Shown piece after piece: positions 6,789 through 14,110 of a stretch of 15,168 nt of DNA. The notes under the pieces were generated by a model. That model saw only the letters and a list, made by a program, of their open reading frames with translations, had not been told where the DNA came from and ran no database searches. Numbering within the stretch: position 1 is the stretch's first letter; each line of letters begins with the position of its first letter. Made by a program: the position numbers and the translations under genes. The stretch is from an uncultured Porphyromonadaceae bacterium (GTDB lineage Bacteria; Bacteroidota; Bacteroidia; Bacteroidales; Muribaculaceae): the NCBI GenBank assembly GCA_902475285.1, contig CABRZA010000052.1:1-15168 (forward strand), written 5' to 3'.

Positions 6789-9223
6789 TTGCAATGAACC
6801 GAATTCCAATTTTCACGGCAGTGGCTCTTTCGGGGGCCATTGCCTTGTCGCTCCACGCCGAAAGGAGCGTGGTCACTCTCAACGAAGGTTGGGAGTTCGC
6901 CAAGGGGCGCCCCGGCACCACAACAGAGTGGCAGCAAGTGCGTGTGCCCCACGACTGGGCCATCTATGGGCCGTTTGACCGTGCAAACGACCTTCAGACC
7001 GTGGCCGTTGAGCAGAACGGCGAGACGGAGAGGACAGAGAAAACCGGCCGTACGGGCGGCCTTCCCTTCATAGGGCAGGGTACATACCGCACCGTCTTCA
7101 ACGTGCCCGACACCGCCGGTCGCAACATCGTGCTTGTCTTCGACGGCGCCATGAGCAACGCCCGTGTGAAGGTCAACGGCAATGAAGTGGCGCAGTGGCC
7201 CTATGGCTACAACTCTTTCTATGTGGATGTCACCGACGCCGTGCATCCAGGCGACAACAACTTGCTCGTGGAGCTTGAAAACTATGAGAGGGCTTCGCGC
7301 TGGTATCCGGGCGCAGGTCTATACCGCAACGTGCATGTGGTGAACACCGACCGTGTGCATATCCCGGTATGGGGTACATATGTGACCACGCCCTACATCG
7401 CTGCCGACGAGGCTTCCGTTCGCCTTGAAATGGAAATCGACGGAGCCCGCAAAGGCGAGAAGGTAGGCGTCAACACCGAAATCATCTCGCCCGAAGGGAA
7501 GGTTGTGGCGGTCAACAATGCGGCTTATGTAGCCCATGGGCAGAAGCACTTCCAGAATTTCCTTGTGGAGAACCCCGAGTTGTGGAGCCCTACCTCTCCC
7601 AAGCTGTACACTGCCAGGACCAACATACTTGTCGACGGCATGGTAGTCGACAGCTACGACACCCGCTTCGGCATACGTCGCATAGAATATATTCCCGAAA
7701 AAGGGTTCTTCCTCAACGGTGAACCTATGAAATTCAAGGGCGTGTGCAACCATCACGATCTGGGCCCGCTCGGCGCGGCCGTCAACAAAGCCGCACTCCG
7801 TCACCAGGTTGAGCTGATGAAGGACATGGGCGCCAATGCAATCCGTACCTCGCACAACATGCCTGCACCTGAACTTGTGGAGCTCTGCGACGAACTGGGC
7901 ATGATGCTCATGGTCGAGCCTTTCGACGACTGGGGCTTCCGCCCGAAATCGCCCAACGGCTATGGTTCGGTGTTCAAGGACTGGGCCGAGAAGGATGTGA
8001 CCAATATGGTGAAGCATTACCGCAACAATCCTTCGGTGGTGATGTGGTCGATAGGCAACGAGGTGCCCAGCCAATGGGGCCCCGACGGCATATCGGAGCT
8101 TACCATGCTCCAAAATGTTGTGAAGAGCCTCGACACCACGCGCCCCGTGACATGCGGCATGGACCAGATTGGCGCCGTGCTCGACAATGGCTTCGCCGCC
8201 GCACTCGACATTCCCGGCTTCAACTATAAGCCGCAGTTCTATAAGAAAGCCTACGACATCCTGCCTCAGAGGATGATTCTGGGCTCGGAGACGGCTTCGA
8301 CAGTATCGTCGAGAGGCGTTTATCATTTCCCTGTTTTCTTCGATAAAGAACATAACTGCGTGCTGCATCCCGACAATCAGTCGTCGGGCTACGACAACGA
8401 GACCTGCGATTGGTCGAACACCCCCGACATCGATTTCTATATGGACGAGCAGCCCTGGGTTCTCGGCCAGTTCGTATGGACGGGCTTCGACTATCTCGGC
8501 GAACCGTCGCCCTACGATACCGACGCGTGGCCGAGCCACAGCTCGGTGTTCGGCATCGTCGATTTGGCGTCGCTGCCAAAGGACCGTTTCTACCTCTATC
8601 GCTCGCATTGGAACCGCGACGACGCCACGCTCCACATCCTTCCCCATTGGAATTGGAAAGGCCGCGAGGGAGAGGTGACGCCCGTGTTCGTCTATACATC
8701 TTATCTGAAGGCAGAGCTCTTCATCAACGGCAAGAGCCAGGGCGTGCGCGAGAAGAACGACTCCACGCTGCAGACCCGTTACCGCCTTATGTGGAACGAA
8801 ACAGTATATGAGCCCGGTGAGGTCAAGGTAGTGGCCTATGATGCCGACGGCAACAAGGCAGCCGAGAAAGTGCTTCGCACGGCAGGCAAGCCTCATCATT
8901 TGGTGTTGACACCCAACCGCACGACACTCGCCGCCGACGGCGACGACCTTGTGTACGTCACAGTGCAGGTGGCCGACAAGGACGGCAACATCGTGCCTAC
9001 CGACAGCCGCCTGGTGAAGTTCTGCGTGAAGGGTGCGGGTAGTTTTGAGGCCACGGCCAACGGCGACCCCACATGTCTCCTTTCGTTCCAGAAGCCTGAG
9101 ATGAAACTTTTCAGCGGCGCGGCCACGGCCATAGCCCGCAGCGCCAAGTCGCCAGGCATCCTCACATTTACAGCCGCGGCAAAAGGCGTGAAACCCGCCA
9201 CCGTTACAATAACCGTTGAGTAG
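6785..9223 (+). CDS. GH2 family beta-galactosidase, periplasmic
   Basis: Exo-enzyme expected to remove galactose from imported galacto-oligosaccharides. A signal peptide (about 1-25, ending LSLHA) without a lipobox cysteine points to the periplasm. Domains in order: sugar-binding jelly-roll (about 30-190), Ig-like sandwich (about 195-295), TIM barrel (about 300-605), a DUF4982-like segment (about 630-700) and a C-terminal Ig-like GH2 domain (about 703-812). Acid/base is E426 in WSIGNEVPSQ; the likely nucleophile is E502 in ILGSETAS. GVCNHHDLGPLGAA at 319-332 is typical of Bacteroidetes GH2 proteins. The start at 6785 overlaps the GH53 stop; an in-frame ATG at 6794 would also keep the signal peptide. 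GH2 also covers other activities; beta-galactosidase is chosen from the pairing with GH53 and the galactan-locus synteny. Confidence 0.92.
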   Translation: MIAMNRIPIFTAVALSGAIALSLHAERSVVTLNEGWEFAKGRPGTTTEWQQVRVPHDWAIYGPFDRANDLQTVAVEQNGETERTEKTGRTGGLPFIGQGTYRTVFNVPDTAGRNIVLVFDGAMSNARVKVNGNEVAQWPYGYNSFYVDVTDAVHPGDNNLLVELENYERASRWYPGAGLYRNVHVVNTDRVHIPVWGTYVTTPYIAADEASVRLEMEIDGARKGEKVGVNTEIISPEGKVVAVNNAAYVAHGQKHFQNFLVENPELWSPTSPKLYTARTNILVDGMVVDSYDTRFGIRRIEYIPEKGFFLNGEPMKFKGVCNHHDLGPLGAAVNKAALRHQVELMKDMGANAIRTSHNMPAPELVELCDELGMMLMVEPFDDWGFRPKSPNGYGSVFKDWAEKDVTNMVKHYRNNPSVVMWSIGNEVPSQWGPDGISELTMLQNVVKSLDTTRPVTCGMDQIGAVLDNGFAAALDIPGFNYKPQFYKKAYDILPQRMILGSETASTVSSRGVYHFPVFFDKEHNCVLHPDNQSSGYDNETCDWSNTPDIDFYMDEQPWVLGQFVWTGFDYLGEPSPYDTDAWPSHSSVFGIVDLASLPKDRFYLYRSHWNRDDATLHILPHWNWKGREGEVTPVFVYTSYLKAELFINGKSQGVREKNDSTLQTRYRLMWNETVYEPGEVKVVAYDADGNKAAEKVLRTAGKPHHLVLTPNRTTLAADGDDLVYVTVQVADKDGNIVPTDSRLVKFCVKGAGSFEATANGDPTCLLSFQKPEMKLFSGAATAIARSAKSPGILTFTAAAKGVKPATVTITVE

Positions 9224-9242
9224 TGATTGTCCTTATAAATAT

Positions 9243-9368
9243 GTGTGTCCGAATACCGAAAGATGGGATTTCGATACGGCGTATGCCTGAAACGCGAATT
9301 TTATCGCATTGGTAATTGAGTCTTACAGGAGTCCGCTCCGACATCCGTCCAACGTGTTTCGGACACAC
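9243..9368. repeat. 11-bp perfect inverted repeat bounding 126 bp
   Basis: GTGTGTCCGAA at 9243-9253 is the exact reverse complement of TTCGGACACAC at 9358-9368. The pair encloses 104 bases that contain no convincing gene but do hold a small CGAAA/TTTCG hairpin at 9257-9273. It lies 19 bases after the GH2 stop. It could be a long-range 3' UTR fold or a small non-autonomous element. No flanking target-site duplication is visible, so the mobile-element reading is weak. Confidence 0.4.
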
Positions 9369-9377
9369 TTTCCTGCA

Positions 9378-9415
9378 AAACAACGACCGGCCCCCATGAC
9401 GGAGGTCGGTTGTTT
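9378..9415. terminator. Candidate bidirectional terminator between GH2 and yigZ
   Basis: The arm AAACAACGACC (9378-9388) pairs with GGTCG (9404-9408) and TTGTTT (9410-9415), with one bulged G at 9409 and a 15-base loop. The + strand ends in TTGTTT and the - strand ends in TTGTTTT, so the structure could stop the + strand PUL transcript and the - strand yigZ transcript. The convergent location supports this. The U-tract is imperfect. Confidence 0.55.
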
Positions 9416-9434
9416 AGTCTCTATGTCGACGGCT

Positions 9435-10028
9435 TCAGGCGATGGATACGCCGTCGATGTCGGCGAGGAAGGTAAGGAGGGCGGGGGCGTCGTCGGCGCG
9501 GGTGCGGAGGGTGAGGGTGCAGGTATTGTCGAAGCTCTGGGCCACGATGCGCACACCGGGGCGCTTGGTTAGCTTCATCACATCGTTCATGGAGAGATAG
9601 GGGAAGGTGAAGGAGATGTCGGTCTCGACGTGTCGTTCCACGATTTCGGCGCTGTCGAGGGCTTCGCGCGCTGCCGTTCGATAGGCCACGATGAGTCCCG
9701 AAGTGCCGAGCTTTATACCGCCGAAGTATCGCACCACCACAACTACCACATCTGTTAGGCCCAGGGAGTTGATTTGACCGAGGATGGGCTTGCCGGCGGT
9801 GCCTGACGGCTCGCCGTTATCGGAGCTGAGAAACGTGGTGCGGTCGGCGCCTACCATATAGGCCCAGCACACATGGCGGGCGTCGAAGTAACGTTTCTGA
9901 TACTCGGCGATGATTTCCTTGGCGCGCGTCACAGTGTCGGCCGGATGGGCAAAGGCGAGGAACTTGCTCATCTTTTCTTTGTATATGGCTTCGGCCGGGG
10001 CGGCGATGGTGTGGTAGGTATCTGCCAT
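9435..10028 (-). CDS. yigZ: YigZ/IMPACT family protein
   Basis: Conserved cytosolic protein of the YigZ (UPF0029/IMPACT) family, related to eukaryotic IMPACT; the biochemical role in bacteria is not settled. The N-terminal IMPACT domain covers about 18-125 with the signature DNGEPSGTAGKPIL (70-83) and VVVVVRYFGGIKLGTSGL (95-112). A ferredoxin-like DUF1949 domain follows at about 135-195. The length of 197 aa is close to that of E. coli YigZ. The ATG at 10028 is the natural start: the family N-terminus begins just before the segment around KMSKFLAFAHP. It is the last gene of the leftward run, 57 bases after the cydB stop, with a strong hairpin in the gap. No separate promoter of the TAnnTTTG type was seen there, so expression probably depends on read-through or on a promoter inside cydB. 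Confidence 0.93.
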   Translation of the reverse strand: MADTYHTIAAPAEAIYKEKMSKFLAFAHPADTVTRAKEIIAEYQKRYFDARHVCWAYMVGADRTTFLSSDNGEPSGTAGKPILGQINSLGLTDVVVVVVRYFGGIKLGTSGLIVAYRTAAREALDSAEIVERHVETDISFTFPYLSMNDVMKLTKRPGVRIVAQSFDNTCTLTLRTRADDAPALLTFLADIDGVSIA

Positions 10029-10046
10029 GAGCTTGGGGTATAATAA

Positions 10047-10077
10047 TTCCCCGCCGCGCCGGAGCGCAGGCGGGGAA
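10047..10077 (-). promoter_or_regulatory. GC-rich hairpin between cydB and yigZ (terminator or attenuator)
   Basis: TTCCCCGCC (10047-10055) pairs with GGCGGGGAA (10069-10077), and inner GCGC (10056-10059) pairs with GCGC (10064-10067) around the loop CGGA. The result is a 13-bp stem with a single bulged A. In the direction of transcription it starts 8 bases after the cydB stop, is followed by the T-rich TTATTATA, and ends 18 bases before the yigZ ATG. It may partly terminate the cyd transcript or mark a processing point. Confidence 0.65.
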
Positions 10078-10085
10078 AGGAAGAA

Positions 10086-11228
10086 TCAATAGTTGTGGTG
10101 TTCTTTTTCTAGTTCTTTTTCAGTGAGGGGCGAGGCATTGAGCTTGCTCCATACATACCATATGTAGGCCAGTACGAAGGGCACGAGTATCGATACATAG
10201 CTCATGGTGCGGAGGGTGAAGAGCGACGACGAGCTGTTGGCGATAGATAGCGACATGTCGGGGTCGACGCTCGACCACATATAGGCCGTATCGGCATATC
10301 CGGCGAGGCAGAAGAGCACGACTACTACGGCAGCGGCGCCGAATCCGCCCCACCAAATGCCTCCGCGCCAATCCTTACTCAGAGCTGTACGGAATATGGC
10401 GTAGAGCACGGCGAGAGTGCCTGCGAGGAAGACAACAGCGAGCCACCACATGTTGAGCAAATTGTGGAGGTAGATGTTGGGCTCTTCGGCAAATGATTCG
10501 TCGGGCTGCTGACGGTATCCCGTGGCACAGAGAAGCACTATTACGAATGCTATGAAAAGCACGGCGAAGATGAGACCGTTGACAAGAGTCTTGCGGCGCA
10601 TGCGGGCCGTAAGCGCGTGATCGCCGCCGATATTGTTGACGAAGTACATGGCCGCCATGGTGCGGGCCAGGAAGAACACCATGAAACCCAGGAGAAGGCA
10701 GCGGATGTTGGCTATGGCTTCGAGACCGTGGCTGGGCGCCCACTGCGAGATCACGGGTGCGGCGGCGTCGACTATGCGCGCGCGCTCAACTGTGAAGGGT
10801 GCACCGAAGAAGAGTGTGCCCACGGCGACGCCGAGTAGCACGCACCCCACGAGGCCGTTGAGCATCAGAAAGGTATCGTAGGTGCGCGTGCCGTAGATGT
10901 TGCCGCGCTTGCGGCGGAACTCATAGCTCACTGCCTGGAGCACGAAGCACACCAGGATAAGCATCCACAGCCAGTAGGCACCGCCGAAGCTGGTGCTGTA
11001 AAACAGCGGGAAGGAGGCGAAGAAGGCACCGCCGAACACCACGAGTGTGGTGAAGGTGAACTCCCATTTGCGACCGAGAGAGTTGACCATGAGCTGACGC
11101 TCGTCGGTGGTGGCCTTGCAGTAGAGCATCGACTGACCGCCCTGAACGAAAAGCAGGAAGACGAGAGCTGCGCCGAGGACGGCTATGAGCAGCCACCAGT
11201 ATGATTGCAGTAATTGAAGTGTGTCCAT
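10086..11228 (-). CDS. cydB: Cytochrome bd quinol oxidase subunit II
   Basis: Inner-membrane subunit that pairs with CydA to form the cytochrome bd oxidase, which oxidizes quinol and reduces oxygen to water with high oxygen affinity. The 380-residue length is essentially that of E. coli CydB. It has about eight to nine hydrophobic helices, starting with WWLLIAVLGAALVFLLFVQGG (about 11-31), an early motif QGGQSMLY, and family-like stretches such as YEFRRKRGNIYG and the final helix before WYVWSKLNASPLTEKELE. The start codon lies 2 bases after the cydA stop, so the two subunits are probably translationally coupled. The stop is followed by the hairpin before yigZ. Identification rests on the membrane pattern and on the cydA partner. 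Confidence 0.95.
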   Translation of the reverse strand: MDTLQLLQSYWWLLIAVLGAALVFLLFVQGGQSMLYCKATTDERQLMVNSLGRKWEFTFTTLVVFGGAFFASFPLFYSTSFGGAYWLWMLILVCFVLQAVSYEFRRKRGNIYGTRTYDTFLMLNGLVGCVLLGVAVGTLFFGAPFTVERARIVDAAAPVISQWAPSHGLEAIANIRCLLLGFMVFFLARTMAAMYFVNNIGGDHALTARMRRKTLVNGLIFAVLFIAFVIVLLCATGYRQQPDESFAEEPNIYLHNLLNMWWLAVVFLAGTLAVLYAIFRTALSKDWRGGIWWGGFGAAAVVVVLFCLAGYADTAYMWSSVDPDMSLSIANSSSSLFTLRTMSYVSILVPFVLAYIWYVWSKLNASPLTEKELEKEHHNY

Positions 11229-11230
11229 AA

Positions 11231-12793
11231 TCAGTCGGTAGTTTCAATGTTCTTTTTGGATGCGGAGTTGATGTAGCGTAGCATGATGCTTATCTCGGCC
11301 ACGAGGAGTGCGGTGAATATGGCGGCGAACATCCAGAAGGTGAATTTCACCGACCCTTCGGGCACTGCGCTGATGGCTACACCCGTGGGCATGAGGTCCT
11401 GGATGACCCAGGGCTGACGGCCCACCTCGGCGAGCACCCAGCCTGCCTGGCTGCATATCCATACCAGGGCGATGGAGAGCATCCCGAGCCAGAGCAACCA
11501 TGATTTCTTCAAGAGGTCGGGCTTGCGGTAGCATGCGAATAGCATGAGGAGAAGTACGGCGAAGAGAAGACCGCCGGCCAAAACCATGATATGGAACGAG
11601 TAGAACGATATGCCTACCGGAGGCACTGCGGCCTGCGGCGACTTGAGGTAGCCGTAGCCGAAGTCGTCGAAGCGCTCGAGCACGGCAGCCGATGCGGCGG
11701 CCATGGCGGTGCTGTCGCCGGCTTCGCGGGCTTCGGTGTAGCGCCGCAGTGCGGCCTGAGCGTCCTGTCCTTTGGCTATGCGGTCGGCATAGGAGTTGGA
11801 GTACACGGTGTCGCCTTCCCCGGTGATGCTCCGGCCGTCGATGAGGTCATTGATGCCCGGCACGAAGCAGTCGCCGCGGAGGTTGATGAGGTAGGAGAGT
11901 CCTTTGGGAATGGATATGTCGAACAACAGAGGGTCGTCGGGCGTTGCGGCGGCATCGGGACGCAGTATGCCGAAAGCCACGAGGTCCTGGCCGACTTCAC
12001 CGTTGTATACGCCTTCCATGGCGGCGAGTTTCATGGGCTGGTAGCGAGCCACCTCGACGGCCGAACCGTGGCCCGTGAAGAAGGTCATGGCCATTCCGAC
12101 GATGCCTACCCACATGCCCACTTTGAGCGAGCTCGTGGCGGCATCGATGTTGCGGCGACGCCACAGCATCCAGCAGCTTACGCCTACTACGAAGATGCCG
12201 GCGAGGGCCCACCCGCTGAACACGGCGTGGAAGAATTTGTTGACGGCTACGGGGTTGAACACCACCGCCCAGAAGTCGGTCATCACGTTGCGCATCTGGG
12301 CGGGGTCGAATTCCATGCCCACGGGGTTCTGCATCCATGCGTTGGCAATGAGAATCCACAGCGCCGACAGCGACACGCCCAGCGCCACGAGCCATGTGGA
12401 CAGCAGGTGGAAGCTGCGGCTCACCTTGTTCCATCCGAAGAACATGACGGCCACGAATGTAGCCTCCATGAAGAATGCCAGCAGGCCCTCGATTGCGAGA
12501 GGCGCGCCGAAGATGTCGCCCACAAACCAGCTGTAGTTCGACCAGTTTGTGCCGAACTCAAACTCAAGGATGATGCCCGTGGCCACGCCGCAGGCGAAAT
12601 TGATGCCGAAGACCGTCATCCAAAATTTCACGATACCTTTCCAGCGCTCTTTGCCGGTACGGACATAGATGCTTTCCATGATGGCCACAATAAGCGAGAG
12701 ACCTATTGTGAGCGGCACGAAGAGCCAATGGTACATGGCTGTAAGGGCGAATTGCGCCCTCGACCAGTCGACCAGTTCAGTTAGTTCGAGCAT
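11231..12793 (-). CDS. cydA: Cytochrome bd quinol oxidase subunit I
   Basis: Heme-bearing subunit of cytochrome bd oxidase in the inner membrane. Visible ligands and conserved residues, with E. coli equivalents: H22 in TAMYHWLFVPLT (H19), H189 in FFHAVFSGW (H186), M403 in HIMV (M393), E102 and E110 in IEGLLAFFMEATF (E99, E107), and K255/E260 in the quinol-binding loop (K252, E257). GRQPWVIQ at 458-465 is the usual CydA motif. The distance from E260 to M403 is slightly longer than in E. coli, so this is a long Q-loop type enzyme; the loop carries an alanine-rich segment at about 350-372. The length of 520 aa is normal. It is preceded by the DUF4492 gene (14-base gap) and followed by cydB (2-base gap), as in other Bacteroidetes. 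Confidence 0.97.
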   Translation of the reverse strand: MLELTELVDWSRAQFALTAMYHWLFVPLTIGLSLIVAIMESIYVRTGKERWKGIVKFWMTVFGINFACGVATGIILEFEFGTNWSNYSWFVGDIFGAPLAIEGLLAFFMEATFVAVMFFGWNKVSRSFHLLSTWLVALGVSLSALWILIANAWMQNPVGMEFDPAQMRNVMTDFWAVVFNPVAVNKFFHAVFSGWALAGIFVVGVSCWMLWRRRNIDAATSSLKVGMWVGIVGMAMTFFTGHGSAVEVARYQPMKLAAMEGVYNGEVGQDLVAFGILRPDAAATPDDPLLFDISIPKGLSYLINLRGDCFVPGINDLIDGRSITGEGDTVYSNSYADRIAKGQDAQAALRRYTEAREAGDSTAMAAASAAVLERFDDFGYGYLKSPQAAVPPVGISFYSFHIMVLAGGLLFAVLLLMLFACYRKPDLLKKSWLLWLGMLSIALVWICSQAGWVLAEVGRQPWVIQDLMPTGVAISAVPEGSVKFTFWMFAAIFTALLVAEISIMLRYINSASKKNIETTD

Positions 12794-12807
12794 AGTTAGT
12801 ATAAGAT

Positions 12808-13047
12808 TTAGGGGATTGTTTCAGTATCGTGATTGTTGCCTTGGAGCGCTCGGCCTACGGCGGCGGCACGGTCGGCGTCGTTGTCGTAGCGCGTGGCGAG
12901 GATGTCGGGGAAGAAAAATATTTTCAGCACCGCGAAGAGCAACAGCAACTTGACGATAATCAGTGCCCAAAGGCTGCGACCTACCGTCATGTTGCGAAAT
13001 CCGTCGACGTAGAGGTCTAAGATTCTTCTGCCGAGTCGGGCTGACAT
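12808..13047 (-). CDS. DUF4492 small membrane protein of the cyd operon
   Basis: A 79-residue protein with one clear membrane helix (about 25-46, within SLWALIIVKLLLLFAVLKIF). The conserved DUF4492 motif DLYVDGFRNMTVGRSLW sits just before the helix and FFFPDIL just after it. The C-terminal 25 residues are polar and look disordered. DUF4492 genes are commonly found directly upstream of cydA in Bacteroidetes. The function is not established; an accessory subunit comparable in role to CydX of other bd oxidases is an inference from size, topology and position. The ATG at 13047 places the first 31 bases inside the end of the YitT gene in another frame. The start is credible because it leaves about ten residues before the conserved motif. 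The gap to cydA is 14 bases. Confidence 0.88.
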   Translation of the reverse strand: MSARLGRRILDLYVDGFRNMTVGRSLWALIIVKLLLLFAVLKIFFFPDILATRYDNDADRAAAVGRALQGNNHDTETIP

Positions 13048-13961
13048 GTTTCCTGAGCTAATGTATGAGTGTGGTCGCGGTGCGGAGTGGCCATCTTCAC
13101 TTTTAGTTCGTCGAATCCCTTGCCGTACACGCCGTTGACGTTGGCCTGAGTGATGAAAGCGTCCGAATCGATGCTCTTTATTATTCGGGATATCCCAACC
13201 GATTCAATTTTGCGGCACATCACCAGCAGCACCTTGACTTCCTTCTTGGAATACCATCCCATGCCGGAGAGTACGGTGCAGCCGCGCTTGGCCTCATTGT
13301 TGATGGCTGTGGCTATCTCCTGCCATTTGGCCGAGAAGATGGTGAACTGCACTGCCTGGCGGTTGGTGTTGATAATCATGTCGGCGGTGTAGGATGTTAG
13401 CATCAGCACCACGAAACCGCATACCACCAGGTCGACGCGGCCCGAAATGAAGAACGACGACGAGATGATTGTGCAGTCGACATACAGCATCGTGCGGCCA
13501 ACACTTACATTGGTTTTCTTCGACACCATGGCGGCGACGATGTCGGTGCCTCCCGACGAACCGTTGTGTATGAATGCCATGCCCACGCCAAAGCCGCACA
13601 TCAGGCCGCCAATCACCACGTTCATGAAGGGCTCGGGGGTGAGACTTTCGGGAAAGAGCGGCTGAAAAATACCTATGAATACCGATATCATTGTGGCGCC
13701 GTAGATTGTGCCTATCACAAAGCGCTTGCCCACAATCTTATATGCAAGAGCAAGCAGGAGGAGGTTCATTGCATATTGCGTCACAGCCACCGGCACGCCC
13801 AAAGTGAGGTATATTATGGTGCCAATGCCGGCGAGACCTCCGATAACCACCTTCTCCGGAAGAATGAATCCGCAGAAGCCCAATGAATACACCGCCATGG
13901 CGAGTGTGATGAAGAAGTAGTCGCGGACAGTCCGCCATACTTTGGTTTTGTCTTTTCTCAT
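13017..13961 (-). CDS. YitT family membrane protein (DUF161 plus DUF2179)
   Basis: Predicted inner-membrane protein of the YitT family, whose substrate is not established. The N-terminal two thirds (about 12-200) hold five to six hydrophobic helices with family landmarks: LGFCGFILPEKVVIGGLAGIGT (split at 27-48), the glycine-rich HNGSSGGTD at 132-140, and RVDLVVCG. A C-terminal cytosolic DUF2179 domain follows at about 222-285 (GCTVLSGMGWYSKKEVKVLL, then FITQANVNGVYGKGF). A non-conserved polar tail from about 290 overlaps the DUF4492 start by 31 bases. The ATG at 13961 suits the family, and a Bacteroidetes-type promoter lies just upstream. The gene is the first of the leftward run, so it may be co-transcribed with the cytochrome bd genes; no functional link is established. 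Confidence 0.92.
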   Translation of the reverse strand: MRKDKTKVWRTVRDYFFITLAMAVYSLGFCGFILPEKVVIGGLAGIGTIIYLTLGVPVAVTQYAMNLLLLALAYKIVGKRFVIGTIYGATMISVFIGIFQPLFPESLTPEPFMNVVIGGLMCGFGVGMAFIHNGSSGGTDIVAAMVSKKTNVSVGRTMLYVDCTIISSSFFISGRVDLVVCGFVVLMLTSYTADMIINTNRQAVQFTIFSAKWQEIATAINNEAKRGCTVLSGMGWYSKKEVKVLLVMCRKIESVGISRIIKSIDSDAFITQANVNGVYGKGFDELKVKMATPHRDHTHTLAQETCQPDSAEES

Positions 13962-13983
13962 TTTCCTCTATTCTATATGCCGG

Positions 13984-14017
13984 CAAAGTTAGTGAAAAAT
14001 TTCATAAGACGTGCAAA
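13984..14017 (-). promoter_or_regulatory. Bacteroidetes-type promoter for the YitT-cyd operon
   Basis: On the - strand the -7 element TAACTTTG (13984-13991 as CAAAGTTA on +) matches TAnnTTTG exactly. A -33 element TTTG lies at 14014-14017, with a 22-base spacer, slightly longer than ideal. Transcription would begin roughly 7 bases downstream, giving a short leader of about 15 bases before the YitT ATG at 13961. Confidence 0.65.
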
Positions 14018-14018
14018 T

Positions 14019-14034
14019 ATTATTGATAAATAAT
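14019..14034. repeat. AT-rich dyad beside the -33 element of the YitT promoter
   Basis: ATTATT and AATAAT form a perfect 6-bp inverted repeat around GATA. It sits directly upstream of the -33 box of the leftward promoter and about 28 bases upstream of the rightward -33 box. This is where a regulator could act, but AT-rich dyads this short also occur by chance. Confidence 0.3.
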
Positions 14035-14061
14035 GGGGCGTTGGAGGCTTTGAGGAATAGT

Positions 14062-14092
14062 TTTGCTATCGGTGGCGAATTTCGTAATTTTG
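14062..14092 (+). promoter_or_regulatory. Bacteroidetes-type promoter for the secreted-protein gene at 14111
   Basis: TTTG at 14062-14065 and TAATTTTG at 14085-14092 match the -33 and -7 consensus with a 19-base spacer, which is ideal. Transcription would start near 14099, about 12 bases before the ATG at 14111. This placement rules out the earlier in-frame TTG at 14063 as a start. Confidence 0.75.
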
Positions 14093-14110
14093 CGGAAAAA
14101 ATCGGGCGAT

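Noticed and set aside
7319..8899. Long - strand open frame opposite GH2 (526 codons)
   Set aside because: It is antisense to the GH2 catalytic region with no family features; the sense gene has both catalytic glutamates.
9257..9273. CGAAA/TTTCG mini-hairpin after GH2 as a terminator
   Set aside because: The stem is only 5 bp, AT-containing, and lacks a following T-run; the structure at 9378-9415 is a better terminator candidate.
9309..9572. Small + strand open frame in the GH2-yigZ gap
   Set aside because: Most of it is antisense to yigZ, its start is non-ATG, and the product is low-complexity glycine-rich.
11591..12784. Long + strand open frame opposite cydA (397 codons)
   Set aside because: It is histidine- and glutamate-rich with no membrane or domain pattern, and is antisense to cydA with all heme ligands present.
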